A DNA stretch of 64,000 bases. Source: Sinomicrobium kalidii. GTDB taxonomy: Bacteria > Bacteroidota > Bacteroidia > Flavobacteriales > Flavobacteriaceae. Under the pieces are notes generated by a model. It was not told the DNA's origin and did no database searches. It saw only the letters and a program-made list of their open reading frames with translations. The DNA is taken from NCBI RefSeq assembly GCF_021183825.1, contig NZ_CP089211.1, positions 5,190,501 through 5,254,500 on the forward strand. Direction: 5' to 3'. Position 1 is the stretch's first letter, and every line of letters starts with the position of its first letter. Below, one piece after another: positions 50,587 to 59,118 of the stretch. Both the position numbers and the translations under genes were made by a program.

Positions 50587-53139
50587 ATGGATGACAATTT
50601 TTCACCAAGAGTAAAAGATGTTATAGCCTATAGCAAGGAAGAAGCTCTGCGTTTGGGCCATGACTTTATTGGCACGGAACACCTTATGCTCGGACTATTA
50701 CGCGATGGTAGTGGTAAAGCGATCAATATACTTAACGCAATGGACATAGACCTGGATACGCTGCGGAGAAAAGTAGAAATTCTCAGTCCGGCGAACTCCA
50801 GTTCCTCCTTTGTTTCCAATGATAAGAAAAACTTACATCTCACCAGACAGGCAGAACGTGCCTTAAAAACCACTTTTCTGGAAGCCAAGCTTTTCCAGAG
50901 TTCATCAATTAATACCGCACACCTCCTGTTGTGTATACTCAGGAATGAGAATGACCCGACAACAAAACTTCTGAACAAGTTACGGGTGGATTACGATGCG
51001 GTCAAAGAACAATTCAAATTTATGAGCACAAGCGAAGATGAATATATAGACCTCCCCTCCGCCGAATCGTATTCGGACGAACCGGGAGCTGCGGATGAGC
51101 CTTCAAGGGATAATCCGTTCAACAATCCTTCCGGAGGGAAATCCAGCAAAAAGTCCAAAACCCCGGTGCTGGACAATTTCGGCCGGGACCTGACCCAACT
51201 TGCCGAAGAAGGTAAACTGGACCCTGTAGTAGGAAGGGAAAAGGAAATTGAAAGGGTATCCCAGATACTCAGCAGGAGAAAGAAAAACAATCCCCTGCTC
51301 GTGGGAGAACCCGGTGTAGGTAAAAGTGCCATCGCCGAAGGACTTGCACTGCGTATTGTCAAGAAAAAAGTATCCCGTATACTCTATAATAAAAGAGTGG
51401 TTACACTTGACCTGGCTTCACTTGTAGCCGGTACCAAATACCGCGGACAATTTGAGGAAAGAATGAAAGCGGTGATGAACGAACTGGAAAAGAACGACGA
51501 CATTATCCTGTTCATTGATGAGATCCACACCATAGTAGGTGCCGGTGGAGCAACAGGAAGTCTCGACGCTTCCAATATGTTCAAGCCCGCTCTTGCTCGG
51601 GGAGAGATCCAATGCGTGGGAGCTACCACACTGGACGAATACAGGCAATATATCGAAAAGGACGGCGCACTGGAACGGCGTTTCCAGAAAGTGATCGTGG
51701 AGCCGACTACCGTAGAAGAAACGATAGAGATTCTCCATAACATCAAGGAAAAATACGAAGACCACCACAATGTGGATTATACCGAAGAGGCCATAGACGC
51801 CTGTGTAAAGCTTACCAACAGGTATATGACCGATCGTTACCTCCCCGACAAGGCCATAGACGCCCTGGACGAAGCAGGTTCGAGGGTACATATTACCAAT
51901 ATGCAGGTCCCCAAGCAGATCCTGGAGCTTGAAAAACAACTGGAAGATGTGAGGGTATTGAAAAATTCGGTGGTCAAAAAACAGAAATACGAAGAAGCCG
52001 CCAAGCTGCGCGACGATGAAAAACGTCTGGAAAAAGAACTCGCTACCGCCCAGGAAAAATGGGAGGAAGAAAGCAAACTCCACCGGGAGATCGTCAGCGA
52101 AGATAACGTTGCCGATGTCGTTTCCATGATGAGCGGAATTCCCGTAAACCGGATTGCCCAGGCAGAAAGCAGTAAACTGGCAAAACTGCCCGATCTCATC
52201 AAGGGAAAGGTTATCGGCCAGGACGAAGCGGTGAGCAAAGTGGTGAAAGCCATTCAACGAAACCGTGCCGGACTCAAGGACCCGAACAAACCCATCGGCT
52301 CATTTATTTTCCTCGGTCAGACCGGCGTTGGAAAAACCCAGCTTGCCAAGGTGCTTGCCAGGGAACTGTTCGACTCCGAAGATTCTATCGTTCGTATTGA
52401 TATGAGCGAATACATGGAAAAATTCGCCATCTCGAGATTGATCGGAGCACCTCCGGGATATGTGGGTTATGAGGAAGGCGGACAGCTCACGGAAAAGGTA
52501 CGGCGTAAACCATATGCCGTTATTCTCCTGGATGAAGTGGAAAAAGCGCATCCCGATGTCTTTAATATGCTCCTACAGGTCCTGGATGACGGATACCTCA
52601 CCGATAGCCTCGGAAGAAAAGTGGATTTCAGGAATACCATTATAATAATGACTTCCAACATTGGTGCCCGGCAGATCAAGGACTTTGGCCAGGGTGTAGG
52701 TTTTGGAACAGCGGCCAAAAAGGCACAGGAAGGCGATTACCAGAAGAGCGTTATTGAAAATGCACTGAAAAAAGCCTTTGCTCCCGAATTCCTGAACCGT
52801 ATAGATGATGTGGTCGTCTTCAATTCCCTGGAGAGAGACGACATCCACAAGATTATTGATATTGAACTGGAAAGGCTTTACGACCGTATCAAAGACCTCG
52901 GATATGTCCTTACATTGAGCGACAGCGCAAAAGACTACATTGCCGAAAAAGGCTTTGATAAGGAATACGGGGCACGTCCGCTGAAAAGGGCCATTCAGAA
53001 ATACATAGAAGATGCGCTTGCCGAAAAGATCATCGCTTCCAAACTTGCCGAAGGAGACAGTATTTACATGGACCTCGACAAGAAAAAAGACGAATTGACG
53101 GTAGCCATAAAAAAAGCAGAAGAACCTACGAACAGTTAA
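50587..53139 (+). CDS. clpC: ATP-dependent Clp protease ATP-binding subunit ClpC
   Basis: An 850-residue Hsp100 unfoldase that feeds ClpP. Two N-terminal Clp repeats (VKDVIAYSKEEALRLGHDF, LTRQAERALKTTFLEAKLF), first AAA+ with GEPGVGKSAIAEG, a short UVR-type middle segment (YEEAAKLRDDEKRLEKEL) instead of the long ClpB domain, second AAA+ with GQTGVGKTQLAKV, and GYVGYEEGG pore loop. The start ATG 50587 follows a GGAG ribosome-binding site; the ATG at 50569 is upstream of it. A terminator follows. Confidence 0.95.
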   Translation: MDDNFSPRVKDVIAYSKEEALRLGHDFIGTEHLMLGLLRDGSGKAINILNAMDIDLDTLRRKVEILSPANSSSSFVSNDKKNLHLTRQAERALKTTFLEAKLFQSSSINTAHLLLCILRNENDPTTKLLNKLRVDYDAVKEQFKFMSTSEDEYIDLPSAESYSDEPGAADEPSRDNPFNNPSGGKSSKKSKTPVLDNFGRDLTQLAEEGKLDPVVGREKEIERVSQILSRRKKNNPLLVGEPGVGKSAIAEGLALRIVKKKVSRILYNKRVVTLDLASLVAGTKYRGQFEERMKAVMNELEKNDDIILFIDEIHTIVGAGGATGSLDASNMFKPALARGEIQCVGATTLDEYRQYIEKDGALERRFQKVIVEPTTVEETIEILHNIKEKYEDHHNVDYTEEAIDACVKLTNRYMTDRYLPDKAIDALDEAGSRVHITNMQVPKQILELEKQLEDVRVLKNSVVKKQKYEEAAKLRDDEKRLEKELATAQEKWEEESKLHREIVSEDNVADVVSMMSGIPVNRIAQAESSKLAKLPDLIKGKVIGQDEAVSKVVKAIQRNRAGLKDPNKPIGSFIFLGQTGVGKTQLAKVLARELFDSEDSIVRIDMSEYMEKFAISRLIGAPPGYVGYEEGGQLTEKVRRKPYAVILLDEVEKAHPDVFNMLLQVLDDGYLTDSLGRKVDFRNTIIIMTSNIGARQIKDFGQGVGFGTAAKKAQEGDYQKSVIENALKKAFAPEFLNRIDDVVVFNSLERDDIHKIIDIELERLYDRIKDLGYVLTLSDSAKDYIAEKGFDKEYGARPLKRAIQKYIEDALAEKIIASKLAEGDSIYMDLDKKKDELTVAIKKAEEPTNS

Positions 53140-53174
53140 TTTATAAAAATCACCATTTGTCGTAAAATAGAACG

Positions 53175-53213
53175 AAGCCGTACTTTACCTTTACAGGGGA
53201 TAAAGTGCGGCTT
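53175..53213 (+). terminator. Terminator hairpin of clpC
   Basis: AAGCCGTACTTTA pairs with TAAAGTGCGGCTT (one mismatch) around a 13-nt loop, followed by T-rich sequence. Confidence 0.75.
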
Positions 53214-53363
53214 TGTTGTTGGTGTACGTCAATGAAAGTCGAATTTTCATTTTCCCTTAAACCAGGAAACAAAAATTTAATTTTTTTCCCTTAGACTTTC
53301 AGATTGTTTGTAGTTTATTTGTGCCATTATTCAGACCATTTGTTTTTACTGTAAACACACACC

Positions 53364-54740
53364 ATGATAGAGAACAAAACCATAGTAGGCAGTGAAGAAT
53401 GGGTTGCACTGCCCCAGCTCGAAATTCCGGCCATAAAAGTACGTGTGGACAGCGGAGCAAAAACTTCTGCCCTGCATGCCGTGAATATTAACCCGTTTCA
53501 GCGAAACAACGAAACCTGGGTTACCTTTGAGGTGTTCCCCATACAGAACAACGGCAAAAAACTGATTCACTGCGAAGCACTGGTTACCGACAAGCGCGTG
53601 GTAAAAAGTTCCACGGGAACCCGTGAAAACAGGTATGTCATAAAAACTTCACTACATGTAAACGGATCGTCATGGGATATTGAACTTACCCTGACCAACA
53701 GGGACAGCATGGGCTACCGCATGCTTCTCGGGCGGGAAGCCATGATAGGCCGTATGCTTGTAGATCCCGAAAGCAGTTTCCAGCTCGGGGAATTGTCTGA
53801 TGAGGATGTGGAAAGCACCTATAAACTAAAGTCAAACAGTGCCAACGGACTGAAAATCGGGCTGCTTGCCAGCAATCCCGATCTTTACAGTAACCGCAGG
53901 ATCATAGAAGCCGGAGAACGCATGGGGCATGACATGCAGTTTTTTAATATCCGCCAATGCTATATGAAACTGGACGCCAAAACCCCTGAAATACATTACC
54001 GGGGAGGTAAAATATTAAATGAACTGGATGCCATAATTCCGCGTATCCGTCCTGCAATGACCTATTACGGCTGCTCGCTTACATGGCAGTTCGAATCTCT
54101 CGGAATATTCAGTCTGAACAGTGCCACCGCCATAAGCCAGTCCAGGGACAAGTTGTTTTCACTGCAACTCCTCCTCAATAACGGAATCGATATCCCCACT
54201 ACCGGATTTGCCAATTCCCCTCTGGACACCAACGACCTTATAAAAATGGTAGGCGGTTCCCCATTGATCATCAAACTCCTCGAAGGGACCCAGGGCAAAG
54301 GCGTGGTTCTGGCAGAGACCAAGAAAGCTGCGGAAAGTGTTATTAATGCCTTTAAAAGCCTGAATGCCTATATCCTGGTACAGGAATTTATCAAAGAGGC
54401 CAACGGAAAGGACATCCGGTGTTTTGTGATAGACGGGAAGGTAGTGGCCGCAATGCAGCGGGAAGCTCCTCCCGGAGAATTCCGTGCCAACATGCACCTG
54501 GGCGGCACGGCTTCCCTGATCAAGGTTACGGCCGCGGAAAAAAGGATGGCGGTAAAAGCGTCTAAAGCCATGGGGCTCCGGGTTGCAGGGGTGGATATTA
54601 TCCGTTCTTCCAAAGGTCCTTTGCTGCTGGAGGTAAATTCCTCTCCCGGGCTCGAAGGTATTGAAACGGCTACTGATAAAGATGTGGCTTCATTGATGAT
54701 CAGATCTATTGAAAAACAGTTAAAATACCATCCGCAGTAA
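53364..54740 (+). CDS. rimK: RimB-RimK fusion: aspartyl-protease-like domain plus ATP-grasp glutamate ligase
   Basis: A 458-residue fusion. Residues ~1-145 form a retropepsin-like RimB domain (DUF785, annotated as ATP-dependent zinc protease) with KVRVDSGAKTSALHA and MLLGREAM. Residues ~160-455 form a RimK-type ATP-grasp ligase: NGIDIPTTGFANSP, LIIKLLEGTQGKGVVLAE, FIKEANGKDIRCFVIDGKVV, and the metal-binding LLEVNSSPGLEGIE. RimK adds glutamates to ribosomal protein S6 in E. coli; related enzymes act on other substrates, so the exact target is not certain. Fusion to the RimB module is an established variation in some lineages. Confidence 0.9.
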   Translation: MIENKTIVGSEEWVALPQLEIPAIKVRVDSGAKTSALHAVNINPFQRNNETWVTFEVFPIQNNGKKLIHCEALVTDKRVVKSSTGTRENRYVIKTSLHVNGSSWDIELTLTNRDSMGYRMLLGREAMIGRMLVDPESSFQLGELSDEDVESTYKLKSNSANGLKIGLLASNPDLYSNRRIIEAGERMGHDMQFFNIRQCYMKLDAKTPEIHYRGGKILNELDAIIPRIRPAMTYYGCSLTWQFESLGIFSLNSATAISQSRDKLFSLQLLLNNGIDIPTTGFANSPLDTNDLIKMVGGSPLIIKLLEGTQGKGVVLAETKKAAESVINAFKSLNAYILVQEFIKEANGKDIRCFVIDGKVVAAMQREAPPGEFRANMHLGGTASLIKVTAAEKRMAVKASKAMGLRVAGVDIIRSSKGPLLLEVNSSPGLEGIETATDKDVASLMIRSIEKQLKYHPQ

Positions 54741-54759
54741 CCATTGGTCCGTTTTCCGG

Positions 54760-54807
54760 TTCCGTATTCTCCGGGGATATGTTTTTATCCCCGGTCACTG
54801 AACGGAA
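54760..54807 (+). terminator. Nested hairpin after rimK
   Basis: CCGGGGATA (54771-54779) pairs with TATCCCCGG (54786-54794), and TTCCGT/ACGGAA form an outer stem. There is no long T run, so termination is probable rather than certain. Confidence 0.5.
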
Positions 54808-55015
54808 ACAAAATCCCCCTTCCCCTTACTGGTTTTACCTGTCTTTTCGGGAATACCGGAGCACCGGGAAACGCTTTTTCTTCGAAAAAATCTGCCTTTC
54901 GTCCGATTTTTTTCTATTTCCCTGTAAGTCAGCTTAATTTCGCACTGTTCTTAAAAGTATGTTTATACTGTAATTATTTTCATGCCTTTTTTTAACCGTG
55001 GCACGACCCTGCATT

Positions 55016-55402
55016 ATGCCTAAGCGAATAAAACTGGACTTCGGAAGTCTTGAATTTCACGAAAACTTTGTTATCAGTGAGATCAACGAAGGTGTGCATT
55101 TTGCCGCCAAGCAAAACAGGGTTTTGATTTCTCTCTGCCTCGAACACTTTAAGGACCAGCCGTTCGGTTATATTTCCAACAGGATATATTCCTATTCCGT
55201 AGATCCCTTTGCATACATAGAATCGGAAAACATCGAGAATTTTGTTGCAATGGCTGTGGTGGTCAGCTCTTCTGCACAAAGGCTCAGCTCCAAAATAGAA
55301 GGATTGTTCTGCAAAAGGCCCTTTAAGTATTTCTACAATCTGGAAAGTGCGCAGGTATGGATTGAAAAGACGATAAACACGGGGGAAATCCCCTCAGGCT
55401 AA
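55016..55402 (+). CDS. Hypothetical protein, STAS/SpoIIAA-like fold suspected
   Basis: A 128-residue cytoplasmic protein I do not recognise. The alternation of strands (FHENFVISEINEG, RVLISLCLEHF) and helices (IENFVAMAVVVSSSAQRLSS) with a closing segment (NLESAQVWIEKTI) resembles the SpoIIAA-like proteins common in Flavobacteriia, where the last helix usually starts with a similar A..WI motif. ATG 55016 is preferred over 54998. The gene's end overlaps its own terminator hairpin. Function unknown. Confidence 0.6.
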   Translation: MPKRIKLDFGSLEFHENFVISEINEGVHFAAKQNRVLISLCLEHFKDQPFGYISNRIYSYSVDPFAYIESENIENFVAMAVVVSSSAQRLSSKIEGLFCKRPFKYFYNLESAQVWIEKTINTGEIPSG

Positions 55403-55411
55403 TCCCCCGTG
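55378..55411. terminator. Terminator between the hypothetical gene and hutH
   Basis: CACGGGGGA (55378-55386) pairs with TCCCCCGTG (55403-55411). It overlaps the stop of the plus-strand gene and lies 31 bp past hutH on the other strand. Confidence 0.65.
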
Positions 55412-55441
55412 CTTGTATGTCATCAGGCACAAATTCCCATA

Positions 55442-56953
55442 CTAATCTGCAAGCATTTCCTCATTTATCTCGTAATTCTGCAGAAAATCGGTAGCTGCAA
55501 CAATATCGTTATGCAATATCCTGTCCTGGCTGATAAACGGAACTTTCTCCCGGAAAGCCTCTAAAAATTCCTGAAGGAAAGGTGACGTTTTTGCCGGTTC
55601 ACGAAATACCAGTGCCTGGGAAGCATTTATCAGTTCTATAGCCAGTATGCGCTCCACATTATCGAGCACCTTCAGGCATTTCGTTGCCGCATTGGCCCCC
55701 ATACTCACATGATCTTCCTGCCCGTTGGATGACACAATACTGTCAACACTTGCCGGGGTGGCCAGTTGTTTGTTCTGACTCACTATACTGGCGGCAGTGT
55801 ACTGGGGGATCATTAAACCGGAATTAAGGCCCGGATCGTTTACGAGAAATGCGGGTAATTCCCGCAGTCCGGAAACCAGTTGGTAGGTTCGCCGTTCGGA
55901 AATATTACCCAGTTCTGCAACCGATATGGCCAGATAATCCAGGGCCAAAGCGAGGGTTTGCCCGTGAAAATTCCCCCCGGAGATTATTTTATCTTCTTCC
56001 AGAAAAATATTCGGGTTGTCCGTAACCGAGTTGATCTCTGTCTTGAACGTCTTTCGTACAAAGTTGAGGGTATCTTTTGTTGCCCCGTGTACCTGCGGCA
56101 TACAACGGAACGAATAAGGGTCCTGCACATGCTTCTTTTTGCGCACTATCAGTTCACTTCCCTCCAGAAAACCCGAAATGCGCTCGGCGGTTTTTACCTG
56201 TCCCCGGTGCGGTCTGATAAGGTGTATGGAGGCATCAAAAGGTTCTTTCCTGCCGTCATAAGCTTCGAGGGAAATCGATCCTATCAGGTCGGCAAGAAAA
56301 GAGAGCTTGTAAGCCCGGATCACCTGTGAAACCCCATAGGCACTCATAAACTGGGTACCATTCAGGAGGGCAAGACCTTCCTTGGACTGTAGTTGTACAG
56401 GCGCCCAATCCATTTTGTGCATCATGGCTTCCGCAGCAACTATTTTTCCTTTAAAATACACTTCCCCCTTACCGATAAGCGGCAGGGAAAGATGTGCCAG
56501 AGGTGCCAGGTCGCCCGAAGCCCCCAGTGACCCCTGGGTATAGACCACGGGCAGGATATCGTTATTAAAAAAATCAATGAGGCGCTGTGCAGTAGATAAC
56601 TGTACCCCGCTATGCCCGTACGAAAGCGATTGTACCTTGAGCAGCAACATTAACTTCACAACCTCCACAGGGACCTTCTCCCCTGTTCCGCAGGCATGCG
56701 AGACCACCAGGTTTTCCTGGAGTTTGTTCAGGTGTTCTCCGGATATCTTGATATTGTAAAGGGAACCGAACCCGGTATTGATACCATAAACGGGTTCTTT
56801 CTGGTTTTTCAGTTTTTCATCAAGGTACGCCCTGCATTTTTTTATGTTTAGCTTCGCCTCATCGGAAAGCGCTATTTTCTTATTATTTTTAACAATATCC
56901 AGTAATTGTTCCAGATTCAGTACGTCCGTACTTATATAATGTGTATCCCTCAT
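55442..56953 (-). CDS. hutH: Histidine ammonia-lyase
   Basis: A 503-residue aromatic amino acid lyase. The MIO prosthetic group forms from A145-S146-G147 in GSLGASGDLAPLAHLSL; the catalytic tyrosine loop is YGINTGFGSL (56-65). Other conserved parts are NGTQFMSAYG and QDPYSFRCMPQVHGA. It converts L-histidine to urocanate and ammonia. Phenylalanine/tyrosine lyases share these motifs, but the length and sequence fit HutH. No hutU, hutI or hutG is adjacent, so the pathway must be completed elsewhere. Confidence 0.9.
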   Translation of the reverse strand: MRDTHYISTDVLNLEQLLDIVKNNKKIALSDEAKLNIKKCRAYLDEKLKNQKEPVYGINTGFGSLYNIKISGEHLNKLQENLVVSHACGTGEKVPVEVVKLMLLLKVQSLSYGHSGVQLSTAQRLIDFFNNDILPVVYTQGSLGASGDLAPLAHLSLPLIGKGEVYFKGKIVAAEAMMHKMDWAPVQLQSKEGLALLNGTQFMSAYGVSQVIRAYKLSFLADLIGSISLEAYDGRKEPFDASIHLIRPHRGQVKTAERISGFLEGSELIVRKKKHVQDPYSFRCMPQVHGATKDTLNFVRKTFKTEINSVTDNPNIFLEEDKIISGGNFHGQTLALALDYLAISVAELGNISERRTYQLVSGLRELPAFLVNDPGLNSGLMIPQYTAASIVSQNKQLATPASVDSIVSSNGQEDHVSMGANAATKCLKVLDNVERILAIELINASQALVFREPAKTSPFLQEFLEAFREKVPFISQDRILHNDIVAATDFLQNYEINEEMLAD

Positions 56954-57262
56954 GCTGTCAGCAGTTAAAAATCGGTCAAAATTCCATATTCACGTCAAAA
57001 AATCCAAGTTTTTATTGCTAATTATTTATTAGCATTTCCAAAAAATAAGGATTTTGCATTTTATAACATTCGAATCCCCGGGTAAATTGATTATTTTATA
57101 TCAACCGAAATACTTAACAGTGAAAAGGTTAATCCTTTTTTCACTGTATGGACAGAAGGCGGGAAAGACAAAAACCGGGAACTCCAACGCATTAGCAGGC
57201 AATGTCCGCAAATCTGATTTTGTAGCAAAAGTATTCCGGAAGCTGATAGGTATTTATAATTT
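56954..57262. other. Gene-free stretch between hutH and nnr
   Basis: AT-rich, containing TTTTTTCACTGT/ACAGTGAAAAGG-type complementary segments near 57117-57146 that could form a hairpin. No gene seen. Confidence 0.4.
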
Positions 57263-58819
57263 TCAGTTGCTTTCCGGAGCCTGTTCTTTTTCCGGGGAAT
57301 TTTCCGGGCGGGCAAAAAAGTCCATATACGCTTCCCCGACAGCAGCTATGATCCCCGAAGCGATAAGGGCTTCATACCCGGTACCTGAAGCAGCAATATC
57401 ACCTGCTTTTCCGTGCAGGTAAACCCCGAATACAGCAGCGTGCAAGGCCGGATATCCCTGGCTCATAAGCCCTGTGATCATACCTGTTAACACATCGCCG
57501 CTACCTCCCGTAGCCATTCCGGGGTTTCCCGTGGTGTTTATGTATAGCTTGTTATCATATATTGAAATCGTATGTGCTCCCTTTATAACCAGTACGATAT
57601 CGTATTTCTTTGCGAATTCTTTGCTCATTTCCAGTTTCCCGAAATCGTCTTTCCACGTTCCTATCAGCCGTTCCAGTTCCCCCGGATGGGGTGTCAATAC
57701 TGATTGCGGGGGAAGCAATTCCAATAAATCCCGGTGCTCCGAAAGAATGTTCAGTGCGTCCGCATCAATTACCAGCGGTGTGGAATTTTTCCGCAAAAAT
57801 GCCTTGAAAGCATCTACTGTGGCACGGTGTTTACCCAGTCCTACCCCTATTCCTATAACCGTAGGGGTCATGTCAAAAGCTATGGTGGAAATATGATCTT
57901 CATTGGCATCGGTGAGCACCATACCTTCAGGTAATGCAGTTTGCAACACTGTATATCCGCATTTGGGCACGTAGGCGGTCAATAATCCCGCTCCTACGGT
58001 CAAACAGGCTTTTCCCGCCAGGTACAAAGCACCGATCTTTCCGTAACTCCCTCCTATTAACAGGGCATGGCCATAAGTGCCCTTGTGGGAAAACTTTTTT
58101 CTGGGCGTATAGAGCGACAGGGCCTCCCCTTTACCTATGAGAACGGCTTCGGGCTCCACACTTTGCAGGTAGGCGGCATCAAGACCGATATCCATAACTT
58201 CCCAGGAATCCGTGTAAATCCCCGTATCCGGAAGCAGAAAAACCAGTTTCGGAGCCTGAAAGGTCAGGGTGTGGGCGGCCCTTACGACCGGCGCTCCCTT
58301 TTCCGGTGCGGCATGCATAAAAAGTCCTGAAGGCATATCCACCGAAAGTACAAAAGCACCGGAGTTGTTAATATGAGCTATAACATCTCCCAACCATCCC
58401 GAGGGCGGACGGTTGAGCCCCACCCCGAATATGGCGTCCACAATGATGTCTTCTTTCTTCAGTTCGGGGAGTTCTTCCCCTTTTTCACCGCTGAAGTGTT
58501 CGGGCCAGTGTTTCATACTTTTAATCCGGTCCAGGTTCAGCAGAAAATCGTCCGATCGCTTTTTACTGAAATCCAGTACATAGGTCTTTACATGATATCC
58601 GCTTTCTACCAAATGACGGGCAACAACAAGACCGTCTCCCCCGTTGTTCCCGATGCCGCAAAACACATGAATCGTTACCGGGTTACCCTGTAACCTCCGG
58701 TGCAGCCATTCAAAAACTTTCATTCCCGCCCGCTCCATTAATGCGTTACTGGTAATATTTTGGTTTAAAATTGTCAATCTGTCAGCTTCACGTATCTGTT
58801 CCAGAGAAAAAATATTCAT
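57263..58819 (-). CDS. nnr: Bifunctional NAD(P)HX epimerase/dehydratase
   Basis: A 518-residue fusion that repairs hydrated NADH and NADPH. The N-terminal YjeF_N epimerase domain (~1-215) has CGIGNNGGDGLVVARHL, typical of the epimerase site. The C-terminal ADP-dependent dehydratase domain (~225-500) shows KGTYGHALLIGGSYGKIG, VLTPHPGELERL, VLVIKGAHT and NPGMATGGSGDVLTGMITGL, the ribokinase-like nucleotide site. This is the common bacterial fused form. Monocistronic. Confidence 0.95.
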   Translation of the reverse strand: MNIFSLEQIREADRLTILNQNITSNALMERAGMKVFEWLHRRLQGNPVTIHVFCGIGNNGGDGLVVARHLVESGYHVKTYVLDFSKKRSDDFLLNLDRIKSMKHWPEHFSGEKGEELPELKKEDIIVDAIFGVGLNRPPSGWLGDVIAHINNSGAFVLSVDMPSGLFMHAAPEKGAPVVRAAHTLTFQAPKLVFLLPDTGIYTDSWEVMDIGLDAAYLQSVEPEAVLIGKGEALSLYTPRKKFSHKGTYGHALLIGGSYGKIGALYLAGKACLTVGAGLLTAYVPKCGYTVLQTALPEGMVLTDANEDHISTIAFDMTPTVIGIGVGLGKHRATVDAFKAFLRKNSTPLVIDADALNILSEHRDLLELLPPQSVLTPHPGELERLIGTWKDDFGKLEMSKEFAKKYDIVLVIKGAHTISIYDNKLYINTTGNPGMATGGSGDVLTGMITGLMSQGYPALHAAVFGVYLHGKAGDIAASGTGYEALIASGIIAAVGEAYMDFFARPENSPEKEQAPESN

Positions 58820-58894
58820 TGTTTGCTTTTTTATGCCTGATGTTAAGAATTTCGCAAAAGTTAAAAAAATGTTTGCTTCTTTTGGTAAATGTAC

Positions 58895-58902
58895 TACATT
58901 TG
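58895..58902 (+). promoter_or_regulatory. Promoter of the thr operon
   Basis: TACATTTG (TAnnTTTG) with TTTG at 58872-58875, exactly 19 bp upstream, the spacing expected for Bacteroidota -33/-7 elements. Transcription should begin near 58908, about 210 nt before thrA. Confidence 0.65.
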
Positions 58903-58923
58903 AACTGTAAATAATTCAATTCA

Positions 58924-59034
58924 GTGTCAAAGAATTTACACATATCATCAATAACTTCAACGGGATGTATTTCTGCATCTGAGTGTATTTCTTTTGACAT
59001 TATTATTACCGGTATTACCCCTTTCGGGGTATAA
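58924..59034 (+). CDS. Candidate Thr/Ile leader peptide of the thr operon
   Basis: A 36-codon frame from GTG 58924 to TAA 59034 begins 16 bp after the predicted transcription start. It encodes 8 Ile and 4 Thr (one third of the peptide), with the sequence DIIITGITPFGV at the end. The Ile/Thr run lies directly on and before the left arm of a hairpin at 59016-59031 (TACCCC-TTTC-GGGGTA). This is the arrangement of a translation-coupled attenuator like E. coli thrL. Weak points are the GTG start, the short stem and the modest T tail. Confidence 0.5.
   Translation: MSKNLHISSITSTGCISASECISFDIIITGITPFGV
59016..59031 (+). terminator. Candidate attenuator hairpin upstream of thrA
   Basis: TACCCC and GGGGTA form a 6-bp stem with a TTTC loop, followed by TAATTTCATTTC. 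It overlaps the end of the leader peptide frame and lies 87 bp before thrA. Confidence 0.45.
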
Positions 59035-59118
59035 TTTCATTTCATATCGTCCGTCCTTATTTTGTTTGAACCAAATTCAAACCTTTAAAATCATATATAT
59101 AACTCAACTTTTTTACAC

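Noticed and set aside
58788..59000. 70-codon minus-strand ORF before nnr
   Set aside because: The first half looks protein-like, but it overlaps the nnr start by 32 bp and covers the thr promoter and leader on the opposite strand; it has no recognisable family.
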